Positions 1-12,080 of a DNA stretch of 64,000 nucleotides are shown here, piece after piece. How positions within the stretch are numbered: the stretch's first letter is position 1; every line of letters starts with the position of its first letter. Source of the stretch: Campylorhamphus procurvoides (Eukaryota > Chordata > Aves > Passeriformes > Dendrocolaptidae); the NCBI GenBank assembly GCA_013396655.1, contig WBMV01006452.1:814411-878410 (forward strand), given 5' to 3'. The translations under genes were made by a program, and so were the position numbers. The notes beneath the pieces were generated by a model that made no database searches, had not been told where the DNA came from, and was given only the letters and a program-made list of their open reading frames with translations.

Positions 1-930
1 GCCCAGTGCTGCTGCCCTGGGAGACAAACACAGCCCTCAGGTCTGAGCAAGGGCATGAAAGGCTTAAAAACTGGCTTTCTCCAAAGGATATGAAATGTTA
101 ATTGTCATCACCGCTGCTCTCACCCGTGATGTTTTGCATGAGAAAAAGAGCTTGTTTCTACCATGGCAGAGTGACCCAGAATCCACGTTAGGATACGTGT
201 GTGCCTACACACTGATGGATTTATTTACTCCTTTATTGGATGTGCACCTCAGGCTGTGTCCACTTAAGTCATGGAAGAGCGAGTCAAAAATTACTAGAAA
301 GGAAATAATTTCGGGATGATATTTCTATTACAACCTCAAGAAGCCGTCTGTACGCCGGGCTCTGTCAGTAGCACAATATGGCATTGCATCTCCACTGCCC
401 TGACCACGGGGAGCAGGGGAATATTCCAGTAATTATATCAAATCCCCAGTGCGTTTTGAGGTGAACTATCTAGAATAACCAATTTTAATAGCATGTCACT
501 GTTCTGTTTCATAAAGCAGGAGTGAACAGGCTGTAAGAGATGCATTGGAGGGACCTGCTCACACCAGGGCCCAGGGGGTTACCTGCCTCGTGAGGGATTT
601 AATTACCAGAGTCTATACACCCACCTCTTGGTGCCAAACAGGAAAACAAAACAGAATATAAAATGCCAAACTTGCACTTAAACCATTAAAACTTTGCTTT
701 CTATTTTAATGGTAAAAAGGTTGCCTTTGCTTATAAAATAAAAACCCACACACCCTGCCTGGAGCTCTCCAAAGCCTGCAAAACTTGGAAGAGAGAAGGA
801 AGTTCAGTTTTCTTCCTCTCTGCACCCAAAAGTCTTCTACTGACTGTAAAACCTGGAGGGACGTCCTTGTGAAATCCAAATTCCCAGAACGAACTTCAAA
901 GCATTTAAAGCTAATATTAGCATTTCTCAC
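1..930. other. noncoding stretch, nothing definite
   Basis: I see no gene, RNA or repeat here. The longest open frames are about 75 codons with no recognisable protein. The part at about 430-510 is AT-rich with an undisturbed look and could be regulatory, but no motif supports a specific call. Confidence 0.5.
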
Positions 931-1160
931 AGTGTTACAATGATTGTATTGTGTTTTAAAACCTCACAAACTATTTAAAAGGTTTTCTTTTTGTTATTAA
1001 TATTACAGACTGGGCAGATAATTTGCATGATCTCAAGGCTGCAGCTACAAATAAAATGACCAGCATTTTATTTGTTATTGTTATTTTTATAAATGAACAA
1101 CGATGCTCCATTGGCATCTACACTGGGATCATTGCTGTGACAAACAGCCCATAGCCAAGC
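931..1160. promoter_or_regulatory. candidate noncoding regulatory block
   Basis: This AT-rich block contains a perfect POU octamer word, ATTTGCAT, at 1021-1028. Around it are further AT-rich homeodomain-like words (TTATTAAT near 995-1003) and an AACAACGATG stretch near 1096. There is no open frame of interest. The regulatory role is inferred only from texture and motif content. Confidence 0.3.
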
Positions 1161-2080
1161 ACATTCCTGACAAATGTTACCTTGCAGGGGTTCAGAAGCA
1201 GATTTTTTTTAAAAAATATTAAGCTGCATCATGTTCACAGTGATACTAAAGATCACCTTCCACAGATTGACTGAGTAACTGCTCTAAGAGTCAGCTGAGA
1301 AGCAAACTAGTCCCAGAATTCAAGGTAGAGACACTCACAATTCCTAGAAATGATCAGAGAGCCTTGATAAGACCATGCATAGCATTTCTGCAAACAGAAA
1401 GAACACCCCCTCAAAAAACCCCCCAAAACACCAATGGTCATATTTTTAAAGACTGGAAATACTGGGGGTTTTTAGTGTTTTTATGATGCAGTGTGATATT
1501 TCCTCAATTATTTGACTAATGAAACACAGTTTAGCTTAAACAAAGTATTTGGTACAGCCTCTGCATTCACAGCACTTTTACTGCCTACAGAGAGGGTTTA
1601 ATCACACAGGACTTGTCCGCAAGGTCAGTGAGAACAAAACTACTGGGAGACTGATCCTGATTTACTGTGACTCCCTTTCCCCACTCTAGAAGTGTTCAAG
1701 GTGGTTTTCCATTGTAACATAATTCACATTCTCTTTGAAGACACTTCATGTGGGCTCTGTCCAGGATGGCAGAAGCACATTGTAGCTCCAGGGGATAAAG
1801 GGGTGGTGTTTTTAACCAAAATCACATCCAGAATGCTGCCCTGCACCTTGCTGGCTGTATTGAGGGCAGGCTGAAGGGAGTCAAGGCAGAGGGTCCAACA
1901 CCCCCTGGGTCTCCCTTGGCCAATGCTCTGCTCCCACAGCCACACTCCCACACAGCTCTTGCTTTGGAAAAGCGACTACAAGGCAGGTGTTGCATTTTTC
2001 TGTGGGGCTGAGGGGTCAGGAAGGAGAAATTCTCCAAAGCAAAATAGCAGAGAGAAAAAAAATAGCCCTTAAAGAGGAAG
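1161..2080. other. noncoding stretch, nothing definite
   Basis: Ordinary mixed-composition sequence. Short overlapping open frames on both strands at 1692-2037 shadow each other and look like chance. Confidence 0.5.
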
Positions 2081-2300
2081 CAGGCTGTGGCTACAGGAAG
2101 GCATACTTCTTTAAAAACACCTCAGGAAGTTATGTTACTTTAAATTTTTCAGCTGCCACCCTCTGAAGAAGCACACGTTTCACTTCATCATGCAAAGGAA
2201 AGGGAAAACTGAGCCCCATAAATCGGAGTTGTGCTTACAGCAAAGGTGCTGTTTATCTGTCTGATATTTAGACTGACCTTTGCTGGGTTGTGGAGTTTGT
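2081..2300. promoter_or_regulatory. candidate regulatory block with nuclear-receptor-like half-site
   Basis: Contains TGACCTTTG at 2274-2282, matching the half-site core used by NR2F/HNF4/ERR-type nuclear receptors. An oppositely oriented CAAAGGT lies at 2241-2247. The pair is spaced rather than a canonical direct repeat. The call rests on motif content alone. Confidence 0.25.
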
Positions 2301-3400
2301 CTGTCTGCAAATCCTCAAGTCTCAAGCAGAGAACACTGCCGAGAACCAACTGACCCGCGGGGAGATGAAATATTATCTCCTGCACTGTATACAACTTTTC
2401 CCCGGGAGCCTCAGCAGCGCCACGCGTTTGTCTCCAGCCTCTCGCAGGGTGAGCACCCAGGGACTGCTCACCAGCCCTGGCATGGCATGGCAGATGCCCT
2501 GGCATCACCAGCGCTGGCATGGCAGATCTGGCCCTTCCCTTTGTGCCAGAACCTGGGCTGTTCATTTCATCTGTTTGATCAGCAGACTCAAAACCTGGCA
2601 GAGCCTCTCCCCGTTCTAACTCCAGTCCCAGTTTATCCCCGATGTCATCTTTCCCTGCTCCTGCCACTCACACACAGTGGCAAAACCTGGGCAAACCCCC
2701 TTGTCAGCAGACAACACATGCAGCTCACAGCCCAGCCCAGCTGCACTTCATTCTCCCAGAGTTGTTTCATCCCCTCCTTAAAACACTGGAGCTTTTTGGG
2801 TTGTTTTTAAATCATCCCTTGGAAGAGGATCATGAGACAAAGATGGCATCGGCGCTACTTTTGTTATCCCGAGGAAAATGTATTGCTGTGTTTTTGCCAA
2901 CCATCTCCATTGCCAGTGCTTAAGATTCAGTGCTGGAGCTCGTGCCTTCCCCTTGCTTAGCCTTCCAAAGCCTTTTGCAAACATTTAAATAAACAGCCCT
3001 AGGAAGTAAGTATTAATAAATACATTTTACAGAGGCTGATTTAGTCCAGCCAGTAGGAGTTATGCACACACGAATTAGTAGCAGACTCAGAAAAGCAGTC
3101 CCTGTGCCTCGAGTCCAAGTGCTGCCAGACAAAAGCTGGCTGCAGCCACTTCCCGAGCATCCCAGAAACAGAGACTCTCGCTCCCCCAGCCAGTCCCCTC
3201 GCAAACTTCCTGCAGGAATGTGAGCTCCCATCAAATAATGAGGTTCACCACAGTGGGCTGGAATCGGCTGTACCCTGATTTCCATTCCCCTCCTTCAGGA
3301 AACCTCTTCCAGTGCAACACCTCTGGTCCTTCCCTCCAGCCCCAGGAGGAATCCCCTAACGAGTTAACACTAAAGGAAGCAACAGGCAAGATTTGTGAAT
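2301..3400. other. GC-moderate noncoding stretch
   Basis: Several open frames of 90-176 codons overlap each other on both strands at 2188-2810. None has a domain, low-complexity signature or splice structure that I recognise. The mutual overlap argues for chance openness in GC-moderate DNA. Confidence 0.45.
2476..2530. repeat. degenerate short tandem repeat (TGGCATGGCAGAT unit)
   Basis: The word TGGCATGGCAGAT occurs at about 2484-2495 and again at about 2515-2527, with partial TGGCAT units between and before. It is a small imperfect minisatellite, and slippage is the simplest explanation. Confidence 0.6.
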
Positions 3401-3560
3401 GAGCAGGCCAGAGGACTGTCAGGCCAATCTTCTCACAATGATGGCTTATTCACAAAAACTAGGCTTTGAACAACCTAATTAGGATTAAGAATACATCATC
3501 TGGACAGTACTGAGAAAAGTGAAATATGTTGCAATTGCCAACGCTCTTTCTATTGTTTCC
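3401..3560. promoter_or_regulatory. candidate regulatory block with homeodomain palindrome
   Basis: A perfect 10-bp palindrome CCTAATTAGG at 3474-3483 contains the homeodomain dimer word CTAATTAG. It runs directly into GGATTA (3482-3487), the complement of the OTX/PITX-preferred TAATCC. An ATTGTTTCC stretch near 3553 resembles a SOX-type site. Function is inferred. Confidence 0.35.
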
Positions 3561-5285
3561 AGATATCAGCTGAGCAGCCAAGGAAACCTCCTTCCTCAAG
3601 CAGGAAAAGGGCACAGCAGGCTCCGGGTGCCTCTGCTTTTACAATGTGGGGACAGCCTGGTGACAACCCCGGGCTGAGGTGCAGCAGCCAGGTCCTTCCC
3701 TGTGCTACAGCTCACATGTGACATCCCCATCCACCGAGTGGCTTCCCTGCCACCAGCCGAAAAGCGGCACGGCAGGACCCAGGCGAGAGCTGGAAGAGTT
3801 AATCCTCCAGCACTTAAGCACAGATGGAGTCAAGGAAGACTTTCTTTCTTTAAAAGTACAACTGTTGTTTGGTTTCCCACAGGTACAGATTCATTAGCTC
3901 TTGACTGGCTCTCCTGGCTTGCTGACTACTTGTGGAAAAAGCCATTTACCCCGGTGAATGTCAAGGTTAGTTCAAACCGTCCTTGTCATCAGTCTCTCTG
4001 GCAGAAGGTCAGGGAGAAGCTTTCCTCAAATGGGCAGCATCAAACAAAGCAGAGGCTGACTTAACTCACCTACGGGAAGGAGACCTTCTCTGCTAGGCAG
4101 TAAACATTCCCCTGGGTGAAGAGGACAAGAGATTAACCCCTTTCCCTCCTCCCAGCTCCTGTCCGACTGCCTTCCCACAGCCACCTCTGTGCCCGGGGGG
4201 CTGATCACATCCTCATCTCCCTTTGCTGGGCAAGAGCACGTGGGTGCACCAAACCTTGCAGGGAAGATTCAGCCTCCAAAGATGTTATTCCAGCAGCAGT
4301 TTATGTCCATTTTTTTTTCAATTATTATTATTATTGTTTCCTTAAACTTTTAATTTAATCCTTACACCTCCAGCAGCACAAGCCCCAGTACTAGATCATA
4401 TGGGAAGTATTACAGCACATAACTGAACAATAGCCACCCACTTAATACCTGTTAGCTTGGGTTCCTACAGTACATGCTGTGATGTCTTCAAGGTGGTGGG
4501 AAGCCCCTCTATATGTGCAAAGGTACTTAAGCACATGGTACTTAAGGGAAAAGGGGAAAAAAAAAAGGAAAAAAAAATCCTGCCAAGCCTCTGTACCCTT
4601 TTGTGTTCTGCGAGTGACCTGGCTCAAAGGATAATTAATGTTAAAAGGAAATAGTTTAGGAGGCAACACTTTTGATAAGAATACTGTGGGTGAATTACAG
4701 GAAAAGTTCCCTGGCACCTGGAACGGGTTTTGTCCACAGGGCTTTGGCATTGTAAGAAAATGAATGGGAAAACAAGAGAGGAAACTTGTGGTGCTCCTTT
4801 CATGCTCGCCATTCACATGGGAAGAATTAGAGAAGTTTTTCAGCAGGAGGGAATGGTGGCAAATCATAAATGTCCTCATCACAGGAGAACACTGAGGTTC
4901 TGAACACTCAGTCTTGCTGCATTACCAGCTTGCTTCTAGGGTTTCACTCTCAGCTCTGCCCCCTTTGAGGGTCCCAGCCAGAGAGCCACCCCTGCCACCC
5001 TGCTGCCTGTCTGAGGGGGCCACGGGAAAGCAGAAGGGATGGACATGTCCTCTTCACAAAAGCAGAACACAGAGCACACCCATGGCAAACACTCCAGACA
5101 CTATGAGGAAGAGTAAAGATGAAGGAAATAAAGTCTCCAGTGTTTCTGCCTTACATAAGTTCTCAGCTGAGAGACTGAGAGTCTCCTGTAAAAAGCTAAT
5201 TAGAAATCTTAACACAGGAGGAGAAAAGTCCTGCAATTATGTAGCTTCAACTCAAAATCTTTCTGGAGATCGTAGTAGCTTTTAA
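3561..5285. other. noncoding stretch with simple repeats
   Basis: No gene is visible. It holds a T tract and (ATT)n at 4311-4335 and A-rich runs near 4555-4577. A CTAATTAG homeodomain word lies at 5196-5203. Open frames reach about 146 codons (4442-4882, minus), but the reading is T/F-rich and unlike a protein family. Confidence 0.45.
4311..4335. repeat. T tract followed by (ATT)5 microsatellite
   Basis: A run of eight T is followed by CA and five ATT units. Simple sequence. Confidence 0.85.
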
Positions 5286-5627
5286 ATTCTCTCATTCACC
5301 TCCAAGGCACTGGAGAAACTTGGCTTGAGAGTTCTGGTGCAGAAGAGCTCTCCTGTAAAGAAATACTCACCTACAGTCAATTATACATTAGCTGGTGCTT
5401 TGAAGTTTAGAGGCTCTGAAATTCTTCAAAGAAGGCCTATTTTGAACGAGTATTTCAGCCGAGGTCAAACACGACACCCAGACCTCACTTCAGACTTCTC
5501 TGCCCTCGCGACAACAAACATGGTTTGTGGTATTTCTAATTTGTGGAGGTTTCTAAGAGATGAGCAGATCAAAAATGTAAATGGCTTCAGCCCTCAGGTC
5601 AAGCAGGCAATCTGTGCCAGCGTGTGA
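5286..5627 (+). other. open frame of ~114 codons, probably not coding
   Basis: One forward frame stays open from the stop at 5283-5285 to the stop at 5625-5627, with the first ATG at 5325 (100 codons). Composition is less biased than most chance frames here and a few CpGs are kept. I recognise no domain and no flanking exon structure. It may be a conserved noncoding block that happens to be open. Confidence 0.15.
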
Positions 5628-7094
5628 AGGAAATGAGAATGACAGTTCACAAAACGTTGCTTCCAGGAAAAAGAGCTCTCGTTTCCTAATAAGCTAATGG
5701 TGGGCTTAAAGAGGACGCTCCGCTCCGAATCCCTGTCTCCCTCTGAATTTCCCCTGGCTTGCAGCTGGAGAGCAGACCCTGAGACTGTCACGGGAGAGGA
5801 GGGCCCAGCTCGGACCTCCTTGTGGTTCCCGCATGTTTCAGCATCTGTCTGACTGGCCGGGGATGGGATTCAAAGGGGCCTGCACGTTTCACCCGTGTGC
5901 AGATGAGTCCTGCAAAACCCCTCCCCTACTTTTATTGTCTGCAAGGCTCCTTTCCACACTAATTCTCCACTTGTAAGGCGCTTCTGCAAAATGAAGGCAG
6001 AGATGTACAAGACCTGTCCTGTCTGGTTCCATTAGGGATGGGGAGCATTCCTATCAGTTTGAAAGTAGGTCGAGGCCTTTTCATGTTCATTCAGTTTTCA
6101 GGTTTCATTTTTACACAGACTCACGTATATATTATAGGTGGGGCTGATGGCACTGTCTGTTACTAAGGTTGTATGACACTTCCCATTATTAGAGACCGTT
6201 TCATTTGCTTATAACTTTGCCAAACTCAAACCAGACTTTTCCTGTGACTGCAGCTTCCAGCTGCAGGAAGAGGGGCCTCGGAGAGGACAACGGGACTTGG
6301 TTTTCCCTGGGTGTCTCCAGGTCTGAGCAACACAGAAAAGGAAACAACCCCCTTTAATGGGGGGAGAAGAGGACATGTGAGGAAGACTGTGAGCATGGGA
6401 AGAAGTTCATGGGATAACAGGTCAAGCAAAATTGAAATATGGGATGGGAAAGACGGGTTACAGCTGGTCTTGCTTGGGTGGACACAGACTTAGCAGTGAG
6501 GAGCCAATGTTAAGTGACAAGTTTGGGCAAAGTAATGAGATAAAAACACTTGTATGAGTAATAATTAAAAAACAAAGAGACCTGGAGTCAGCTGGTGGCA
6601 CCAAAACAGTGGAGCTGGACAAAGCCATGATGGTGGGGCCGGCAGGGTGAGGGAGCAGGAGCAGAATCCAACTGAAGTATTGGTGCAGAAGGTCACTGAG
6701 TCACACCAGTTGGTCTGTGTCAATGGGAAAATGTCAGGCATGTCCCACAGTAAAGGAAGAACTTTGAATGAACCTCCCAACCTATCCTGGAAAAATGAAA
6801 GCAGTACAAAGCTGAATTCAACAGACACAGAGTCTCCTTTGCTTAGAAACAGGCACTATTTGTGCTCATCAACTTCTACAGCAGGAGGTGGAAGAGCTTT
6901 TCCAGCCCCTTTATCCCAAAACAGCACCAACTTCTGCCACTGCTGCCAGCAATAAACACTCAGTACAGGGTGGGGGGAAATCATACAATGATCATGAAGA
7001 TTAGAAAATTAACAAAGCTACTGTTACTCAAATCAGACAGAGAAATTGCATTGGCACTTAGATATTAGAGGGTTTTTCTTAGCCACAATCATGT
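5628..7094. other. noncoding stretch, possible regulatory patch at 6060-6220
   Basis: No gene. The patch at about 6060-6220 is AT-rich with isolated CpGs and looks less decayed than its flanks. The rest is ordinary, with chance open frames up to about 100 codons. Confidence 0.4.
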
Positions 7095-7178
7095 GGTGTC
7101 CCTACTCAAGGCAGGGGGTTGGAAGGAGATGCTCTTTAAGGCCCCTTCCAACCCAAACCATGCTGTGATTCCATGATA
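7095..7178 (+). mobile_element. CR1 LINE fragment, 3' end
   Basis: The segment reads as the 3' terminus of a chicken-repeat-1 (CR1) non-LTR retrotransposon. It has a GGGGGTTGGAAGGAGATG start (7114-7131), then CTTTAAGGCCCCTTCCAACC (7133-7152), then AACCATGCTGTGATTCCATG. That order matches the well-known avian CR1 tail, which ends in degenerate ATTCTATG-type repeats instead of poly(A). It is strongly 5'-truncated, as most CR1 copies are, and carries no part of the reverse transcriptase. The left edge is approximate because the upstream bases are diverged. It identifies the DNA as sauropsid, most likely bird. Confidence 0.85.
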
Positions 7179-8860
7179 CTGTTGGCACATGCCACAAGAA
7201 ACATGACAAAGTCTACCTGACTGATGAGAGGAAAGGGCTACCAAGGGAAACCAGTCATGGGCAGCACTGCCTTTGATATCCCAGTGCCCCTGGAAAGGCA
7301 GATGAGAGCCGAGGCGCCCCAAACCCATAGTCAGTTCTATAAACACAAGTTAAAAATTCCCTATCGCTGTTCTTCCAGATATAACTCTTAGGAACTATTT
7401 GCATATCCTGGGATTTACAAAAAAAAAAAAAAAGAAAACTTTTTTTTAAAAAAGATAAGTGAGATCATTAGGCAAAAATAGACTGGGTGCAGATGGGAGA
7501 AGGTTAAAGCCAGTCTTTTGCCTTCATGTTTGGAGGCGTGAGAGCATCTCACGGTAGGAACGCACCACTGTGGAGATAATTTGTGTCAAATTGAAGCTCT
7601 GCATTGACAGATAGCTAAGTACAATAACAATTATAATAATAAAAGCCAGGCCTCAGCACATGCTGCGTGTACGGACATTCCTTGCCCTTGAAAATAGCAG
7701 GAGAATGGGAGAGCTCTGTGCAACTATCACTTAGCAAGCTAAAAACTGTGCAAGCTAAAAGTGTGTGTGTGTGTTTCCAGATGAATTAGAGAGGAGAGTT
7801 TGCTGAGGCAAAGTCTTCAATACAGGTTTGAAAAGGCAAGTACACTGTAATGCATCGGAAGATGCCACTGTGGGTTTGCAAAAGGAACAAAATGGAAGGT
7901 AGCATTTGGAAGCATTCATGCCTTATATACAACTGAACATCACTTTAAAGTTTTTCTTAACCAAGTGGCATTTAATGCTGCAGTTTTGAGGCCTTTGCTT
8001 CTCCTCTTGGTGGTTGTTTGCTAACAATTGTTCTGGACCACACTCGTGCCCCAGAGCCTGAAGAAAACCTCAGGAATACTGAGTCACCACATTCCTCTGA
8101 CACGCTGGGTAATGGAAGTGGTGAAGGGGTGAAATCTAAAACCAAAACCACCGCCAAAAAAATAAACAAAAGGTTGGGTTTGGAAGGGAAATAAAAATTA
8201 TTCCTGAGGGTTTAAAACAACCTCTAACTACAAGTGGCTTGGGTGAAGCCTTCCTGTGGACAGACTGTTCTACATCTGTGTACTAATTTCTTTCATCTTC
8301 TTTGGTGCATCTGATGTAGACTAAATTCAGTGCCCATCTGACACACCATAACAAACTGTACATAATAACAACCCAAAAAGTCACATTGTTCCCTAAGCTG
8401 TCGCTCCTCAAAGGGCAGCAGATGAAAGTTGTACCCTCTGTCCCAGTGGTAGGCGTTTGGGAATCTGGGATTCTACAGCGTCTGGGCTGAAACTTGGATT
8501 GTGGCTGGAGGTGAGCTTGGCCGCAAATCACCAACATGCCATAAATTCCCTTGGAGAAAAAGACTTAAGATCACATAGAAAAGGAGAAATAATTAAAGAA
8601 AGTGGGTTGAAAGAAAGTTTTTAAAATTTAGGAAATGCCAAACAGAAAGTTGCATGGTCAACTTTAATTTAGGCTCCTTCCTGGCACAATGGAATTTTGA
8701 TTCAGTCTTTAATTACACGATCCCTTAATGTTTGTTTCTCAAGATCATTTCCTCATTCAGTGCAAAGCAGTTGCCCAGGCAACCTTCATCTTTGCATTTT
8801 CAAATTTTGAGTGCTCAATTCAACAGTCCTTAAAAAAAATAAAAAATTTAAAAAAAAAAG
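7179..8860. other. noncoding stretch with simple repeats
   Basis: No gene. It includes poly(A) 7419-7433 followed by a T run 7440-7447, and a (GT)n tract near 7761-7774. A moderately AT-rich patch at about 7540-7660 carries TGACAG (TALE/MEIS-like word) near 7607 and could be regulatory. A-rich low complexity lies at 8829-8870. Confidence 0.45.
7419..7447. repeat. poly(A)/poly(T) low-complexity pair
   Basis: Fifteen A residues (7419-7433), then GAAAAC, then eight T residues (7440-7447). Able to snap back on itself; probably neutral. Confidence 0.8.
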
Positions 8861-10560
8861 GAAAGGGGAATAATTGTGAGAAGCACCTGTGGACCTGGTC
8901 TGGGTGGCTCCCTTGGGGATGTGTGGCCCTTCTGCGAGAGGAGTGAAGTTCTGTGTGGAAGGGCCCCTTTCTCCAGGATCTCTGCAGTGATTGTTCTGGC
9001 AGCCAATGGCTCCTCCCCTTCCCAGCCAAAACAAGGCATCTCTCCCGAGATCCATCACAACCACGAGCTCTCAGAGCACACTCAGGCTCATCTCCAAAGC
9101 CACAGGACTGGCCCCCAGCCCCAAGGATGGGATCCTGGTGTCCACCCTGGGCTGGCTCCCCCACTGCTGGCATGGGCAGGACAAGGGATGTGGCCAGCAC
9201 AGAGAGAGAGAGATGCTTTTGGCTATCACAGCACTACGTTAGTTACTGTTCCACCATGGCCCCCAATTAACTCCCTGCTCCAGCCTCAAATCAATTAGGT
9301 TTATGCCCCTGCCCAGTTCTCAGTGTGCTCCAGTCTCACATCAATTCTGCCTGCAGTGATTTAACAGTGATTTAGCCCCTGTCTCAAACATACCACTTAC
9401 CCCCCATGACATTGCAATCGCTCTACATTTATTTTCTCCTCTTTTTCATGCCTCTCCCCGCCCCTCCTCAATATGGGGAAATTTGTCAAAGCACACCCTT
9501 TGCCTGGAGTTGTTTTGCTTTCACAAATTAGCACTTTCCAATAACAAAATGGTTTGCCTAAAAAAGAAAAAAAATGGAAAAAAACATATCTCCACACAGC
9601 CTCTGGTGAGAGCTCTGTGGCCTCACTTCTCCCGCAGCTGATGGCTCCTTTCTTTGGCAACCTTTTGCTGCAACTCTTCTCCCTCCCAGCTCTCCTGGTT
9701 TTCTTCTAGGGACTTCAATATCCTGGAGCCCCAGTGTTTTCTTAAGACACTCATTCCACGTTTTCAGTTTGGGGCTTGCAGACTAAGCTGATTTGCACCT
9801 GAGCTGCCACAGACAGAGCTGTGAGCAAAGGCAGCCTTGCCCCAGGTTGTGGTGCTGGAGCTCCAGAGCAGATGACAGCAGCTGGCTGGGATCAGCGGTC
9901 TGGGTGTCGAAGGAGTGGCAGCAGAAAACCAAGGAAAAGAAAACTTAAAAGCCAAGAACCGAGTCCAGGTTTCCCAGCCACAAACTCTGGGTTTCTGCAG
10001 TAAAAGCCTTGAGGTGCTTTGCTCTCAGGTGCTTGAGGTTTATCTGGGGTCAATAACGACTGAAACAGCTCAAGTTCACAAGGGATATCAAAATCTGCTC
10101 TTGGTTTTATCATTCTTTGGGTTCCCTTGTGGTTCTTGGGTAAAAAGTTGGGCAGCAGGATAAAGACTGAGCTAGGTTCACCTTTCCAAGGCTCCATTCT
10201 TCCAGATTTGTTCTCCTTGTGCACCCTGAGTGCATTTTTCCTGGTCAGGAACTCAAATCCCAATGGCTGTGGCCATAAAAGGCTCATTTTCAGTTCACTG
10301 GGACAAGGTGAAACAATGCCCCAGCCTTGCTGGAAGGAGCTGCACTGGGACGGTGCCTCACGGGGCACTGGGATGCTTTGGGAAGGTGGAGGCATTAGTG
10401 GCAGGGTTTGGGATGGATTTTACACTTTCAGATGGGAGCTCAATCCCATTCCTCGGCCTTATTTCAGCACTAATTAGTACTTGCACCCCCCCATGCCCAA
10501 ACTGCCAGAGTCTGCAGTGCAGGAGGGTTTGATCCTGCCCCGCTTGGTTCTGATGGAGCC
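8861..10560. other. GC-moderate noncoding stretch
   Basis: Many overlapping open frames of 80-167 codons occur on both strands (for example 8820-9200 minus, 8876-9298 plus, 9892-10395 minus). None is convincing as protein. A CArG-like CCATAAAAGG lies at 10273-10282 and a 10-bp homeodomain palindrome ACTAATTAGT at 10469-10478. Both are short enough to occur by chance. Confidence 0.45.
9275..9385. repeat. degenerate local repeat
   Basis: A segment near 9277 (TGCTCCAGCCTCAAATCAAT) recurs near 9326 with about four substitutions, offset by roughly 49 bp. A GTGATTTA word is then duplicated at about 9356-9375. It looks like an old local duplication. Confidence 0.5.
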
Positions 10561-10635
10561 ATCCCACTGATTTTAGTGGGAATCAGCTTCGGCCTGCATT
10601 AACCTGCTCCTTGGCAGTGGGGAGCACTGTGGGCT

Positions 10636-10668
10636 GGGGATGGGATGGGATGGGATGGGATGGGATGG
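10636..10668 (+). repeat. (GGGAT)n microsatellite, G-quadruplex-forming
   Basis: A GGGG run is followed by five ATGGG units. With the upstream GGGCT, seven G-runs of three or more are separated by 2-nt loops. This strongly satisfies the canonical G-quadruplex pattern on the plus strand. It is a pentanucleotide microsatellite and likely length-polymorphic. Confidence 0.85.
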
Positions 10669-10830
10669 CAGCCGAAGGTGCTGCCTGGCTGGGGGTGATG
10701 CCATGCCAGGCAGGTGCCAGCCCGGCGCTGCCGGCAGCGAGCGCAGCTCCGAGTGTGGCACAGCTCATTCACAGTTGCACAGATTTAGCGCAAGCTCAGC
10801 TCCTCCTGCCCTCCCAGCCCGCCTGCTTCC

Positions 10831-11310
10831 GGAAACTGAAGATATTATATTTCAGGGTGCTAAAACATTTGTATATCCCTGCCTTATAAAACATGCAAAA
10901 ATGCCATCTGCAGTTAGCATGACTAACTCCAAGCACGCCGTCCTACTACAGATCCCCTCGCAGCTTTCTTCCTTTCATTGCTAAACACTTTTCAAGAAAG
11001 AAAGAAAAATCCATTTTTAGTGCTAATGCCACCTGCAGGTTGAAGAAAAACAGTTGCAAGATCCCTGAAAACTGAACAAACATGCCCTTTTTTCTCCCCC
11101 TCCTTCCCTATCTAACCACAAGGAATGTTATTGTGCAACTGCCCCTTTCCCTGGACGGAAGCGGCTTTGTCTGTTGGAAAAGTGACCTTTTCTCACTGCA
11201 TATGGCTTGTGTGGAAACTTCCACCTGACTGGTAGCTAGTGGTTTATGGGGGAGCTAAAATAAAATATCCATCGGTAGCTTTGTGTGATGTTTACTCTGT
11301 AACTGCTGCT
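10831..11310. promoter_or_regulatory. candidate enhancer-like block (RUNX/TEAD/C-EBP words)
   Basis: AT-rich block with retained complexity. RUNX word AACCACAA at 11114-11121 is immediately followed by GGAATG (TEAD word) at 11122-11127. TTGTGCAAC, a C/EBP-like palindromic word, follows at 11131-11139. Three motifs in 26 bp is unusually dense. No protein frame is present. The enhancer role is inference. Confidence 0.35.
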
Positions 11311-12080
11311 GGCTCCCCTACCCCCATGGGATGTGGGGATCTCAGTGGCCCATGATCCATTCCCAAGATGTCTAACTGAGATGGAGGCTCAAAATGTGCT
11401 TATCCACCTGTGCTCTCCCTGCAAGACACTGGCTGGAGATGCTCTGCACTGTGTTTGAGTGTTAGATGCAACCACCTCTATTGGGTACACGGACTCCATC
11501 CCAGATTGACATGGCCGGATGCTCCAAACATGAGAATGGGAGCTGCAAATTCCTTATTCTGACACTGAACGCCTTCACCGTGGTGCTTTCAAGCTTCATC
11601 TCAGTTCCCACTTCTCCAGAGTGTGATTAGTGACCCCAGCCAGATCCCCACCAGGAAGAACCTCCCTGTTCTGAAGGAAAAACTCATCCTAAATGCACTG
11701 ATGCAGCCTCCCATTATCCAGCACCACACCAGTACCCACCAGTAGCTGGGACCTGCAGGGACCAGTCGTGCCACACATTTTTCCCTCCACAGAGACCCAT
11801 CCACGTGTCCTCCTCCCAGCCTCAGGGAGTGCAGCTTTCAAACCAGCTCTTCCCCTCCCAGTATTGCTGCTGGGAACCCCATCCCTACCACTGGTTCTTC
11901 GCTTTCGTTCATGGCACGTTTTCAACCACGCCATGGACCCCGCTCTCAGTTTTATGGTCATTTTTCCTGCTGTGTGAATTCTCTCTGGGATACAGTGAAA
12001 AGAGCTGGAACAGTCAAGTGTATTTGACTTCGTCCCCACCCTGGAAAGGGCATCTTGGACCTACATTTTGTAACCATTGG
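11311..12080. other. noncoding stretch, nothing definite
   Basis: GC-moderate sequence with overlapping chance frames on both strands at 11601-12086. I see no repeat or regulatory signature. Confidence 0.5.
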
